DNA of 64,000 nucleotides from Prevotella sp. (GTDB taxonomy: Bacteria; Bacteroidota; Bacteroidia; Bacteroidales; Bacteroidaceae): the NCBI GenBank assembly GCA_017478025.1, contig JAFVGZ010000028.1:62001-126000 (forward strand). The letters run 5' to 3'. The notes under the pieces are model-generated. The model did no database searches, was not told the origin of the DNA, and was given only the letters and a program-made list of their open reading frames with translations. The position numbers and the translations under genes were made by a program. Positions within the stretch are counted from its first letter, which is position 1; each line of letters opens with the position of its first letter. Shown here one piece after another: positions 25,139 through 34,400 of this stretch.

Positions 25139-25833
25139 AATTTCAGTAAGTTCTTGGGCAGTTTCGCTTCGTACTGCTTGTAGTATTCAGGGGTGAAATA
25201 TGCCACATCCTCAAACTTCTCCTCATGGAAGCGCTTGTCAGCCAGTGGCAGCATGTTCTTTGCCTGTGGCGTTATGCCGTCAATGTAGTGTGCGCAGAGA
25301 TGGTTGATGGTGTCCATGCACTTCTTTGCACCGTTGCCAAAGAAGTATATGTCGTGCTCCTTCAGCAGGTCCTTGAAGCTGTTCTCGTCCACCACCATTG
25401 CCTGCACGGGCATCACGGGGCGCAGGGCGCGGTCATAGACAGCGGTGAACACCTCCATGCGTCGCGCGTCTATCATGGGACACAGCAGCGCATCGTCGGG
25501 CATGTCATAGTCGCCCAGCAATACCGGCACGCAGAGCAGTTCCAGCGTGGGCACCGCAATCAGCTTTGCATCGCTGCCGTATGCCAGGCCCTTGGCCATC
25601 GACATGCCTATGCGCAGACCCGTATATGACCCTGGGCCGCTGCTGACGGCTACGGCATCTGGTTTCTCACGGGCTTCGTCGATGGCTTCCTCTACCAATG
25701 TGCCAAGCTGTTCTGACGCCTGGCTGCCCTTCACGGAGCCCGGAATGGTGCGGTCAAAAAGGCGGAAACCGTCCTTGCTCACCGCCACGCTACATACGTC
25801 CGTGCTCGTCTCTATGTGTATAATCGTTGCCAA
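25135..25833 (-). CDS. tsaB: tRNA threonylcarbamoyladenosine biosynthesis protein TsaB
   Basis: 232 residues if translated from TTG at 25833 (LATIIHIETSTDVCSVAV). An in-frame extension further upstream would cover the TACCTTTG promoter, so it is not believed. PDAVAVSSGPGSYTGLRIGMSMAKGLAYG is the family signature in the ASKHA fold. TsaB partners with TsaD and TsaE to form t6A at position 37 of ANN-decoding tRNAs. It is the first gene of tsaB-DUF4290-murA-rimM. A TTG start should be checked experimentally. Confidence 0.92.
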   Translation of the reverse strand: MATIIHIETSTDVCSVAVSKDGFRLFDRTIPGSVKGSQASEQLGTLVEEAIDEAREKPDAVAVSSGPGSYTGLRIGMSMAKGLAYGSDAKLIAVPTLELLCVPVLLGDYDMPDDALLCPMIDARRMEVFTAVYDRALRPVMPVQAMVVDENSFKDLLKEHDIYFFGNGAKKCMDTINHLCAHYIDGITPQAKNMLPLADKRFHEEKFEDVAYFTPEYYKQYEAKLPKNLLKL

Positions 25834-25863
25834 TTTATCTAAAAAAAATACAATTCCGACTGC

Positions 25864-25871
25864 AAAGGTAC
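25864..25871 (-). promoter_or_regulatory. -7 promoter box for tsaB operon
   Basis: TACCTTTG on the minus strand, 31 bp before the TTG start. It is arranged back to back with the plus-strand box at 25894. Confidence 0.7.
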
Positions 25872-25893
25872 ATATTTTTCTATAAAAAAATCC

Positions 25894-25901
25894 TAACTTT
25901 G
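25894..25901 (+). promoter_or_regulatory. -7 promoter box for the GH53-cyclophilin gene
   Basis: TAACTTTG on the plus strand, 40 bp before the ATG at 25941. Confidence 0.7.
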
Positions 25902-25940
25902 CAGAAATTAACAAAACACCTTATTATATATTACACCTAT

Positions 25941-27623
25941 ATGATGCATTATACTGACCTTTTTAACCCCGCTGTTAGTTCGCTGAAATCGTTCGCTTCA
26001 CGCGTGTGCCGCTGTGCCCTGTATGCCTTTCTGCCCCTTTCGCCGCTGGCTTCGTCGGCTGCGGATTTCTTTCTCGGTGCCGACATCAGCTGGTGTACGG
26101 AGATGGAGCAGCGCGGACAGAAAGTATATAACTACGTGGGCGAGGAGCGCGAAGCCACAGCGCTGATGAAGGAGCTGGGGCTCAATGCCATTCGTCTGCG
26201 CGTCTGGGTCGATCCCAAGGAGCACGGCGGCTGGTGCGACAAGAACGATGTGCTGGTCAAGGCGCTGCGTGCCAAGGCGCTGGGCATGGAGGTGATGATA
26301 GACTTCCATTACTCTGACTGGTGGGCAGACCCGGGCAAGCAGAATATGCCTGCTGCGTGGGCTAAGCATAAATATAAAGAGGTGTTGCAGGATGTGGCGG
26401 CTCACACCCGCGAGGTGCTGCAACTTCTGAAGGACAACGGTGTCACGCCGCGATGGGTGCAGGTGGGCAACGAGACCTCGGCAGGTATGCTGTGGCCTAT
26501 GGGCAAGATAACTGACGGACGTTGGCGCGACGACAACGGCAAGTGGACCAAGGAGGCTCAGCAGTATGCGGGTTTCTTTAAGTCCGGCTACGAGGCGGTC
26601 AAAGAGGTGTTCCCCAATGCTCAGGTCATAGTACATCTGGACAACGGCTACGATGACCTGCTCTACAACAACAACCTCGACGCCCTGCGCGAGAACGGCG
26701 CCAAGTGGGATGTCATAGGCATGTCGCTCTATCCCTACTGGACCTTCAAAGGCGGCTATCACGGCAGCGTGGAGCAGCTCATGGGGCAATGCATCAACAA
26801 TATGAACATGCTGGTGAAGAAATACGGCACCGATGTGATGATTGCCGAGACGGGATATAAGGTTGATGACAGCGCTCCCGAACTGATGGAGGAGGGTCGC
26901 AGACAACTGGCCGCGCTCATACGCCTGTGTCGCGAATACACCTCAGGCCGCTGTCAGGGCGTGTTCTACTGGGAACCCACCTGCCGTCCTAAGCAGTATG
27001 AGCTCGGAGCCTTCTCCGGCGAGGGCAAGCCCACATCCATCATGCGAGCCTTCACAATGGCAAGTCTCAAGGATGTCACCACAAAAAGCACCCCAAATAG
27101 TAAACCAAATGGTACATTGTACATGGTAAATTGTACATCAAATGGTACATTGTACATGGTAAATGGTACATGTCCTTATGATCGTCCTCTCGTCACCATG
27201 CACACAGACAAGGGTGACATCATCGTGGAGCTCTACAACGAGACGCCCAAGCACCGCGACAACTTCCTGCGCCTCATGAATGACGGCGCGCTCAATGGAA
27301 AGCCGTTCTACAGAGTGGTGAAAAACTTCGTGGCGCAGTATGGCATAGAGGGTGACTCCGCAACGGTGGATGCAGAGATCACCTACCCCGTGCATCTGCA
27401 TTGGCGTGGAGTGCTGGCAGCGGCGCGTCGCGGCGACGAGGTCAACCCCACCTATCGCAGCAGCGCCACCAACTTCTACTTCGTCTGGGGCCGCAACGAG
27501 TGGGACAGCATGCCGTCACTCGACAAAACCTACACCGTCTTTGGCGAAATAGCCAGCGGTCTCGACGTGCTCGAAGAGATAATGGCCCAGCCGGAAGGGG
27601 CCCCGGCGGTAAAGATAAAATAG
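25941..27623 (+). CDS. GH53 endo-beta-1,4-galactanase fused to a cyclophilin-type PPIase
   Basis: 560 residues from the ATG at 25941; upstream codons overlap the promoter. A signal peptide ends near SPLASSAAD. Residues about 48-375 are a GH53 catalytic domain: FFLGADISWCTEME, LGLNAIRLRVWVDPKEHGGWCD, MIDFHYSDWWADPG, VQVGNETSAGMLWP (acid/base Glu178), MIAETGY (nucleophile Glu303), GVFYWEPTCRP. It would cut beta-1,4-galactan side chains of pectin. Residues about 380-413 are a linker with NGTLYMVN twice, encoded by the TGTACA dispersed repeat. Residues about 414-560 are a cyclophilin domain (VTMHTDKGDIIVELYNETPKHRDNF, FYRVVKNFVAQYG, TVFGEIASGLDVLEEI). Galactanase-PPIase joining is unusual. A lost stop between once separate genes is plausible. 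Confidence 0.9.
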   Translation: MMHYTDLFNPAVSSLKSFASRVCRCALYAFLPLSPLASSAADFFLGADISWCTEMEQRGQKVYNYVGEEREATALMKELGLNAIRLRVWVDPKEHGGWCDKNDVLVKALRAKALGMEVMIDFHYSDWWADPGKQNMPAAWAKHKYKEVLQDVAAHTREVLQLLKDNGVTPRWVQVGNETSAGMLWPMGKITDGRWRDDNGKWTKEAQQYAGFFKSGYEAVKEVFPNAQVIVHLDNGYDDLLYNNNLDALRENGAKWDVIGMSLYPYWTFKGGYHGSVEQLMGQCINNMNMLVKKYGTDVMIAETGYKVDDSAPELMEEGRRQLAALIRLCREYTSGRCQGVFYWEPTCRPKQYELGAFSGEGKPTSIMRAFTMASLKDVTTKSTPNSKPNGTLYMVNCTSNGTLYMVNGTCPYDRPLVTMHTDKGDIIVELYNETPKHRDNFLRLMNDGALNGKPFYRVVKNFVAQYGIEGDSATVDAEITYPVHLHWRGVLAAARRGDEVNPTYRSSATNFYFVWGRNEWDSMPSLDKTYTVFGEIASGLDVLEEIMAQPEGAPAVKIK

Positions 27624-27965
27624 CCCCGCAGCCCCACCCCGGCCCTCCCCTGGGGGAGGGAGTGATATATCTCTCGTTATATCGTTATATCGTTATCCCG
27701 TCATCCCGTTATCCCGCCATCCCGTCATCCCGTCATCCCGCCATCTCGTCAATCTTCCCCGCCGTTCACGTCCCTCCCCCCTAGGGGGGAGCCGGTGGGG
27801 GGCTTTAATTCGTCTAATTCGTGGTCCCGTTCACGTCCCTCCCCCCTAGGGGGGAGCTGGTGGGGGGCTTAATTTTGCATTTTGAATTCTTAATTTTTAA
27901 TTTCCCCTCGGGGGGGAGCTGGTGGGGGCTAAATTGTACATTGTACATAGTAAATTGTAAATAAT
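27624..27965. repeat. 342-bp intergenic block of GC-rich hairpins and octamer tandem repeat
   Basis: It holds four copies of the GC-rich hairpin family (CCTCCCCTGGGGGAGGGA at 27645; TCCCCCCTAGGGGGGAGC at 27775 and 27838; a shorter CTCGGGGGGGAGCTGGTGGG near 27906). It also holds an 8-bp tandem array (TTATATCG/TTATCCCG/TCATCCCG units, about 27674-27752) and, at the end, TGTACATTG units. No open frame and no clear promoter for the esterase gene are visible. Confidence 0.85.
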
Positions 27966-28769
27966 ATGCGTTTTCTACTATCTTTTATCCTTCTCATGGC
28001 ATCATCCATGTTTGTTTGTAACGCTCAGCGCACCTTTGTGCTCAGCAACAGTGCCGATGGTCAGTCAGAGCTGACCGTCTATCTTCCCTCAGCCGAACTG
28101 GCAGCTCAGTCCGGCGGACGTGTCGTCGTGGGCTGCCCGGGCGGTGGCTACAGCCATCTGTCTATGGCCAACGAAGGCCACGACTGGGCAGAGTTCTTCA
28201 CTTCACGCGGCATCGCCTACGTGGTACTGAAATACCGTATGCCTGGCGGTGACCGTAACATCCCGCTCTCTGATGCCTACAACGCCATCAAGACCGTACG
28301 TGACTCTGCTGCGCTGTGGAACATCGATGCTCACAAGGTGGGCATCATGGGCTTCTCTGCCGGTGGACACCTCGCCTCCAGCGTGTGCACACATGCCGAG
28401 GATGCTGTGCGTCCCGACTTCGCCATCCTCTTCTATCCCGTCATCTCTATGGACGAGACCGTTACCCACAAAGGCTCCTGCGTAGGCTTCCTCGGCGAGC
28501 AGCGCAACGACCCTGAGCTTCAGGCAGAGTGGTCTAATCAAAACAAAGTAGTGGCCGGTGTCACCCCTCCCACCATCATCCTTTTGGCAAGCGATGACCG
28601 CGCCGTACCTGCTGCCACAAATGGTGTAGCATACTACGCCGCGCTATGCAAAGCCGGCATCCGTTGCGAGTTCCACGGCTACCCCTCCGGTGGTCACGGC
28701 TTCGGCTTCAAGAGCACCTTCAAATATCATGACCGCATGCTTGACAACCTGTCAAACTGGCTGCGATAA
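27966..28769 (+). CDS. secreted alpha/beta-hydrolase (carbohydrate esterase / BD-FAE-like)
   Basis: 267 residues with signal peptide MRFLLSFILLMASSMFVCNA. VVVGCPGGGYSHLSMANEGHDWAEFF is the oxyanion HGGG-like region (PGGGY). VGIMGFSAGGHLASSV carries the nucleophile elbow GFSAGGH. LLASDDRAVPAATNGVAYY holds the acid Asp, and YPSGGHGFGF the catalytic His. The set resembles feruloyl/acetyl-xylan esterases of the BD-FAE type and other acetylesterases acting on plant polysaccharides. Next to a galactanase, de-esterification of pectin-linked sugars is plausible. A strong terminator follows the stop. Confidence 0.88.
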   Translation: MRFLLSFILLMASSMFVCNAQRTFVLSNSADGQSELTVYLPSAELAAQSGGRVVVGCPGGGYSHLSMANEGHDWAEFFTSRGIAYVVLKYRMPGGDRNIPLSDAYNAIKTVRDSAALWNIDAHKVGIMGFSAGGHLASSVCTHAEDAVRPDFAILFYPVISMDETVTHKGSCVGFLGEQRNDPELQAEWSNQNKVVAGVTPPTIILLASDDRAVPAATNGVAYYAALCKAGIRCEFHGYPSGGHGFGFKSTFKYHDRMLDNLSNWLR

Positions 28770-29209
28770 AAGAAAAGCCCCACCCCGACCCCTCCCCTTG
28801 GGGAGGGAGAAACGAATGGCGAGATTTCGATAAAACTATGTATCGAAATCTCGCCATTTTATTATCTAGTTATCTAGTTATCTAGTTATCTCGTTATATC
28901 GTCATCTCGTCATCCCGTCATCCCGCCATCCCGCCATCCCGCCATCTCGTCATCCCGCCATTCACTCCTCCCTCCCCTATGGGAGGGCCGGGGTGGGGCT
29001 CTCCCCAGGAAAACGGGGGGCGAAGGGGGGTGAAGGCGTCCTCGCCCGCGTAAAACAATGTTCGGCCTCTTTTAATTCGTTAATTTGTTCGCTCGGCACT
29101 TTGTGACGCTTGCGTAACATCGTGGAGCAAGAATTCGTTAATTTGGTGGGGCTGAGGGCCGGGGTGGGGCTCTCCCCCTCCCCTTGGGGGAGGGGGTCGG
29201 GGGGAGAGG
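28770..29209. repeat. 440-bp intergenic block rich in dispersed repeats
   Basis: It contains GC-rich hairpin copies (28779-28810, 28968-29010, 29150-29212), a strong terminator (28815-28858), a 12-unit octamer array drifting from TATCTAGT to CATCCCGC (about 28864-28960), an AATTCGTTAATTTGTT repeat, and one full copy of the ~44-bp dispersed element (29091-29133). No gene seen. Confidence 0.85.
28815..28858 (+). terminator. terminator after the esterase gene
   Basis: An 18-bp perfect stem (AATGGCGAGATTTCGATA at 28815-28832, its complement at 28841-28858) is followed by TTATTATC. Confidence 0.8.
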
Positions 29210-30127
29210 TTACAGCGCGTTCAGCACCTGTTCCTTTATCTGCTCCAGCTCGTCCTTCATCTGCACCACGATGTTCTGCATCTCCGCCTGATTGCTCTTC
29301 GAGCCGGTCGTGTTAATCTCGCGTCCCATCTCCTGTGCTATGAAGCCCAGCTTCTTGCCTATCCCCTGACTCTTACCGCCTGCTGATGCCGGCTCCCAGG
29401 GCTCGTCCATCGTCTCGCGGAAATACCTCAGGTGGTTCGCCAGGCGCTGCTTCTCCTCCGATATGTCCAGCTTCTCGATATAATAAATCATCTCCTGCTC
29501 CAGCCTGTTCTGGTCATACTCCACATCGGGTATCGCCGTCAGGCCGTCCATGATGCGCTGCCTTATCTTCTCCACGCGGCTGCTCTCATAGGGCTCAATG
29601 CTCTCCATGAGGCTCGCTATGTTGTCCAGCTTCTCCTCGAACTTCTTTCTCAGCGCCGCACCCTCCTGAATGCGGAACGCCGTCAGCTCCTTCAGCGCCT
29701 CGTCTATGGATGCCGAAGCCACGCTCCACTCCTCGTCTGTCAGCTCCTCCGTCTCTGCACGGCTCACCAGGTCGGGCATACGCACCAGCACCTGCATCAC
29801 GTCCATCACCGTCGGCGCAGGCATCGGCACTCCCAACTCGCCTGACAGCGCCTGTATCTGCTCAAAATAACTCTTTGCCAGCGACACATTCACCTGCGGA
29901 GCATCCGTAGCCACATCCTTCTCCACCCAGATGGCAAAGTCAATCTTACCCCTCACGGCACACTCCTGAATACGTTTGCGTATCTCTATCTCCTTCTCGC
30001 GATAGATAGGTGCAATACGTGTAGAGCAATCCATAGCCTTCGAATTAAGCGACTTCACCTCCACGTGAATAGTTCTCTCCCCATATTTTGCTACGGCCTT
30101 ACCATAGCCAGTCATAGATAAAAGCAT
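29210..30127 (-). CDS. yicC: YicC family endoribonuclease-like protein
   Basis: 305 residues from the ATG at 30127 (MLLSMTGYGKAVAKYGERTIHVEVKSLNSKAMDCSTR), where MTGYG/A-x-R-H-VEVKSLNSR is the hallmark N-terminus. The C-terminus KKLGFIAQEMGREINTTGSKSNQAEMQNIVVQMKDELEQIKEQVLN is the DUF1732 signature with its GREINT...K motif. YicC proteins are stress-related RNases in E. coli and Bacillus. A longer open frame upstream would run through a TACTTTTG promoter box at 30184-30191, so the shorter start is chosen. A poly-purine helix near the middle is family-typical. Confidence 0.93.
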   Translation of the reverse strand: MLLSMTGYGKAVAKYGERTIHVEVKSLNSKAMDCSTRIAPIYREKEIEIRKRIQECAVRGKIDFAIWVEKDVATDAPQVNVSLAKSYFEQIQALSGELGVPMPAPTVMDVMQVLVRMPDLVSRAETEELTDEEWSVASASIDEALKELTAFRIQEGAALRKKFEEKLDNIASLMESIEPYESSRVEKIRQRIMDGLTAIPDVEYDQNRLEQEMIYYIEKLDISEEKQRLANHLRYFRETMDEPWEPASAGGKSQGIGKKLGFIAQEMGREINTTGSKSNQAEMQNIVVQMKDELEQIKEQVLNAL

Positions 30128-30353
30128 ATCGAAACCGAGATTTAAGTTTATAGTGTGTTCTTTTTTTATTTGCTTACCGAGTGCAAAAGTAATAAAAAAA
30201 TCCCACACCCCAAAACTTTTCCGCAAAATAAGCCGCCGAACATACATCGTCTGGATCAAGATGCTACAAAAAATTTTAGGCATAGTTTTCGTCAGATATA
30301 CACAAGAAATCACGTAACTGCATGAAAATAAACAAAATAAATTCATTTTACCC

Positions 30354-30762
30354 TACACCTATACCTACACTAAGCCTACACTAAAACTACACAAGATATA
30401 CACCTGATCAAAGCCCCCTCTCTGCCCAAAGGGCATCTCTCCCCCTGGGAGGAGAGATATATTACAGGATGACTAATTGAGAAATTGCCTGACTACAGGC
30501 GAAGTTGCTTACAAGCACAGCCGAAGTTACTTACAAGCACAGGCGAAGTTACTTACAAGCGCGACCAAAGTGGCTCACCAATACGATTTGACCATTTTGA
30601 TAGGTGTCCTGTAATCCCCTTCCCCCTCCCCCAGGGGAGGGACGGGGTGAGGCTTCCCTCTCTCCTCCTAGGGGGAGAGATGCCCTCCGGGCAGAGAGGG
30701 GGCTTTGGTCAGGTGTACTTTTAGTGTATATTTAGTGTAGTTTTAGTGTAGTTATAGGTGTA
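30354..30762. repeat. large inverted repeat with internal 22-bp tandem repeats
   Basis: The left arm (30354-30457) and right arm (30659-30762) are complementary over about 104 bp with scattered mismatches. Each arm has an outer part of TACACTAA-type units and an inner part AAAGCCCCCTCTCTGCCC then GGGCATCTCTCCCCCT. Between the arms are units of AGGCGAAGTTACTTACAAGC with a 22-bp period at 30497, 30519, 30541 and 30563. Confidence 0.85.
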
Positions 30763-30877
30763 TATCTAAAGCGACCTAATAGCCTAAAATACAATGACAT
30801 AAATCAAAATAGGTGTATATATTTTGAAAAGTGCAAACTTTTTTTTAAAAAATCCAGAATAATTCAGAATAATTTAG

Positions 30878-30978
30878 TAACTTTGCATAAAGAAAGGCTC
30901 TGATTGTGTGCTTTGTAAACATCAGATAATCAACGCGTTGCAATAGCAGGTCTTTTACCGTCTAAAAGACCTGCTATT
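30878..30978 (+). ncRNA. possible small RNA: promoter box followed by a 16-bp hairpin
   Basis: TAACTTTG (30878-30885) matches the -7 box, though no good TTTG is seen at -33. About 50 nt later AATAGCAGGTCTTTTA (30942-30957) pairs perfectly with 30963-30978. The hairpin lacks a strong T-tract. The hairpin sequence has a relative at 58568-58639. Transcription is unproven. Confidence 0.3.
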
Positions 30979-31246
30979 ACCTTGTAAAAGTTACTCTATT
31001 AGACCCTAATCGTAGGTCTTTCACATCGTCCCGAACACCCACCGAAAACAGCCAGGTGTATGTACCCCATAAAAAAAAACACTCCTCTTACATCGATGCA
31101 TAAAGATATGTAGGGCGTTTTTAAGTAGTAATGGAACAGTAGCCTGCATAGCGCATGTTTTATCGAAAAAGAGGAAATATCTTGTAGTTAGATTGTTTTT
31201 GAAGTTATAAACAGTTAAATATTCTGTCCTTATCAAGAAAAAATAT

Positions 31247-31254
31247 TATCTTTG
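31247..31254 (+). promoter_or_regulatory. candidate -7 promoter box for cas9
   Basis: TATCTTTG, with TCTG 20 bp upstream as a weak -33 element. It would give a leader of about 200 nt that passes through the tracrRNA gene in antisense. Confidence 0.5.
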
Positions 31255-31333
31255 TGGCGGTGAAAGAATAACTAAGACATTTGATACACCTAAAAACCTA
31301 CAACAACAAGCTACTAACTGCAGGTCCAATAAA

Positions 31334-31408
31334 TAAAAAAAGGCGAGTTGCCCCGCCTTGAATGTTTTCACAACGGAATAATCCTTATTGTGATTTGCAA
31401 AAAATTAG
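31334..31408 (-). ncRNA. tracrRNA (minus strand, divergent from cas9)
   Basis: On the minus strand a promoter TTTTG-N19-TAACTTTG (31445-31414) is followed by an anti-repeat, CACTAATTTTTTGCAAATCA then CAAT (about 31408-31388). This is nearly the plus-strand CRISPR repeat and so pairs with crRNA read from the minus strand. A tail of about 30 nt follows, then a terminator hairpin AGGCGGGGCAACTCGCCT and a T-run (31359-31334). Length about 75 nt; the start site is estimated from the box. The only mismatch in the core duplex is one missing base in the A/T run. Structure and position are standard for type II-C tracrRNA. Confidence 0.8.
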
Positions 31409-31413
31409 TGCTG

Positions 31414-31445
31414 CAAAGTTAAGAATAAAAAATCAAACATCAAAA
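31414..31445 (-). promoter_or_regulatory. tracrRNA promoter
   Basis: TTTTG (complement of 31441-31445), 19 bp spacer, TAACTTTG (complement of 31414-31421): a full match to the Bacteroidetes -33/-7 promoter. Confidence 0.75.
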
Positions 31446-31460
31446 TAAATCTACATAAAA

Positions 31461-34400
31461 ATGAAAAATATCTTAGGACTGGACCTTGGAACTAATAGTA
31501 TTGGTTGGGCTTTAGTTTCTTATGATGAGAATTCTGACGCAAAACCACAAATTAAAATAGGTAGCCGTATTATCCCTATGAGTCAGGATGTGCTGGGCAA
31601 GTTTGATAGCGGCGTTACGGAATCACAGACCGCGCAGCGAACCGGATATCGAGGCGTAAGAAGAATACGCGAACGTAACCTGCAAAGACGTGAGCGACTG
31701 TTCCGCATACTGCATATTCTTGGTTTCTTGCCTGAGCACTTTGATAAAGCCATTGGATGGGATAAGCAAAACAACCATACATATGGGAAATTCCTTGACC
31801 ATAGCGAGCCAAAGATAGCATGGAGGAAGAATGCCCTCAATAGAGCAGAATTTGTTTTTATGAGCTCCTTTGAGGAAATGCTTGAAGATTTTCATACACA
31901 TCAGCCTGATATAGTAGCCGATGGAAAGAAAGTCCCCTATGATTGGACATTGTACTTTTTGAGGAAGAAAGCATTATCGCGACCAATTAGCAAACAAGAA
32001 CTGGCATGGATAATTCTTAGCTTCAACCAGAAACGTGGATATTACCAACTACGTGGAGAGGATGAAGAAGAAACAAACTCTCATAAGAGAGAAGAATACT
32101 ATACTCTGAAAGTTGTAAAAGTAGAAGCTACAGACCAAAGACGAGGCAATGACATCTGGTATAACATTCACCTTGAGAATGGGTGGATATACCGTCGTTC
32201 CAGCAAGCAGCCTCTCAATGATTGGGAAGGAAAGATTAAGGAATTTATCATTACTACAGAGTACGAGGATGATGGGTCAGTAAAAAAAGATAGGGACGGA
32301 ATTGAAAAACGTTCCTTCCGGGCTCCGAAGGAAGACGACTGGGCATTACAAAAGAAAAGAGCTGAGTCAGACATCACCTTATCAGGTCAAACTGTAGGTG
32401 CATATATCTATGACCACATATTGGCAAATCCCTCTGAGAAAGTAAGAGGAAAACTTGTTCGTGTCGTTGAAAGGAAATTCTATAAGGAAGAGCTAATCAA
32501 AATCCTTGAGAAGCAGAAAGAATACATACCCGAACTGACTGACGCATCCTTCTTTGAGAAATGTATCAAAGAACTATATGCACAAAATACCAATCATCAG
32601 GAAAGCCTTCGTAGGAAAGATCTTATAAATCTCATAGCTAACGACCTCATATTCTATCAGCGTCCACTGAAAAGCAAACGGTCACTCATATCCGATTGCC
32701 CATATGAGCAGTATGAGTATATCAACAAAGAAACAGGAGAAGTAAAAGTACAACATATTAAATGTATAGCAAAGTCAAATCCGTTCTACCAGGAATTTCG
32801 CCTTTGGCAATTTGTGCATAACCTTCGTTTATATCAGCGTGATGATTTGAACAATACTGATGTCACACAAACATACCTTCCTACAGAAGAGGATTATGTG
32901 AGGCTATTCACTTACCTCAACGACAAGAAAGAAATCAACCAAGACACTCTTCTGAAAGAGTTCTTTTTACTGAAAAAGCCAAAGGGCAAAGACACAAAAT
33001 TTCCGCTGCGTTGGAACTATATAGAGGATAAGGCCTATCCTTGCAACGCTACAAGAGCAACCATAATGCATCACCTTCAAAAGGCTGATGTCGATACTGG
33101 TATAATCAATGACAGAAATGAAGAGTACCGCCTTTGGCATCTGCTATACTCTGTAGATGACAAGAATGAGCTCATCAAAGCACTAAAATCTTATGCAGAA
33201 CAAAAGCATCTGCCTGAAACATTTGTAGAGACATTCCAGAAGATTACTCCTTACAAAAAAGAATATGGGGCATATTCTGAAAAGGCCATCAAAAAACTCC
33301 TTACTGTCATGCGCATGGGTAGTATGTGGAACGAAAAGGAAATTCCTGATTGTGTGAACAATATACTTGGAGGTGAGATAGATGAAAAAATCGCATCCCG
33401 TATCCAGCACAATGGTATCCAACTGAAATCAAGAGAACGATGTAAAGGCCTTCCAGAGTGGCTTGCGTGTTATGTCGTTTACGGACGCCATTCAGAGGCA
33501 AGTGACATCGAAAAATGGGAAACCCCCAACGACTTACAACGATACATACGCAGTTTCAAACAGTATTCTCTGCGAAACCCCATCGTAGAGCAATGTCTGC
33601 TTGAAACTCTTCGCACTGTTCACGACATCTGGCAGGATTGTGGTAAGATAGACGAAATACATGTGGAACTTGGACGAAGTATGAAGAGTACCTCCGAACA
33701 GCGTAAAAGGGATACCGAACGTATTCTGAAAAATGAAAACACCAATCTCCGCATCAAACAACTTTTAATAGAGCTCAAGAATGATATCAGCATCGAGGAT
33801 GTACGTCCCTATTCTCCAATGCAGCAGGAAATCTTGCGCATCTATGAAGAGGGTGCACTCCTTACATTAAATAAGGATGATGCTGATTACTCAGATATTG
33901 AACGTATCTCTCGTCTTGCAAGCCCTACACAGAGTGAGCTGCAAAAGTATAAGCTATGGTTGGAACAAAAATACTGCTCACCATACACGGGACAGACTAT
34001 ATCACTTACAAAACTTTTCACATCTGCCTATCAGATTGAACACATCATTCCACAAGGCCGTTACTTCGATGATTCTTTCTCTAATAAAGTCATCTGCGAA
34101 AGCGAGGTAAATCAGCGAAAAAGCAATATGCTTGGAATGGAGTTTATAAAGAATTGTGGTGGTGAGATTATCCATTGTGCTGCTGTGGGAGATGTAAAAG
34201 TTTATACAGAAGAAGAGTACACCAAGTTCGTCCAACAACACTATGCCAACAACCGTCAGAAAGCGAGCAAACTGATGATGGATGACATTCCAGAGGAATT
34301 CCTTCAGCGGCAAATGAATGACAGTCGCTACATCAGCAAAGTCATAATCGGTTTACTTTCCAATGTAGTAAGGGCCGATGGTGAGACTGAATACAAGTCA

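Larger units (their letters stand above)
30128..31246. other. 1.1-kb non-coding region between yicC and the cas9 promoter
   Basis: It holds the yicC promoter (minus, 30184-30191), a ~104-bp imperfect inverted repeat (30354-30457 with 30659-30762) enclosing three and a half copies of a 22-bp tandem repeat (30497-30575), a further GC-rich hairpin (30607-30645), a TAACTTTG box (30878-30885), and a 16-bp hairpin of the AGGTCTTTTA family (30942-30978). Open frames at 30485-30724 (plus) and 31021-31236 (minus) have no recognisable protein character. Confidence 0.75.

Noticed and set aside
27674-27752. CRISPR-like or coding repeat
   Set aside because: It is an uninterrupted 8-bp tandem repeat without spacers and without a long open frame.
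30485-30724. 79-codon plus-strand open frame
   Set aside because: It consists of the 22-bp tandem repeat and GC-rich hairpin DNA, with no start signal and no protein-like composition.
31021-31236. 71-codon minus-strand open frame before cas9
   Set aside because: No recognisable domain, no promoter box in front of it, and composition of translated AT-rich non-coding DNA.
31388-31420. tracrRNA transcribed on the plus strand
   Set aside because: No promoter or terminator fits that direction, while the minus strand has both and gives an anti-repeat complementary to crRNA.
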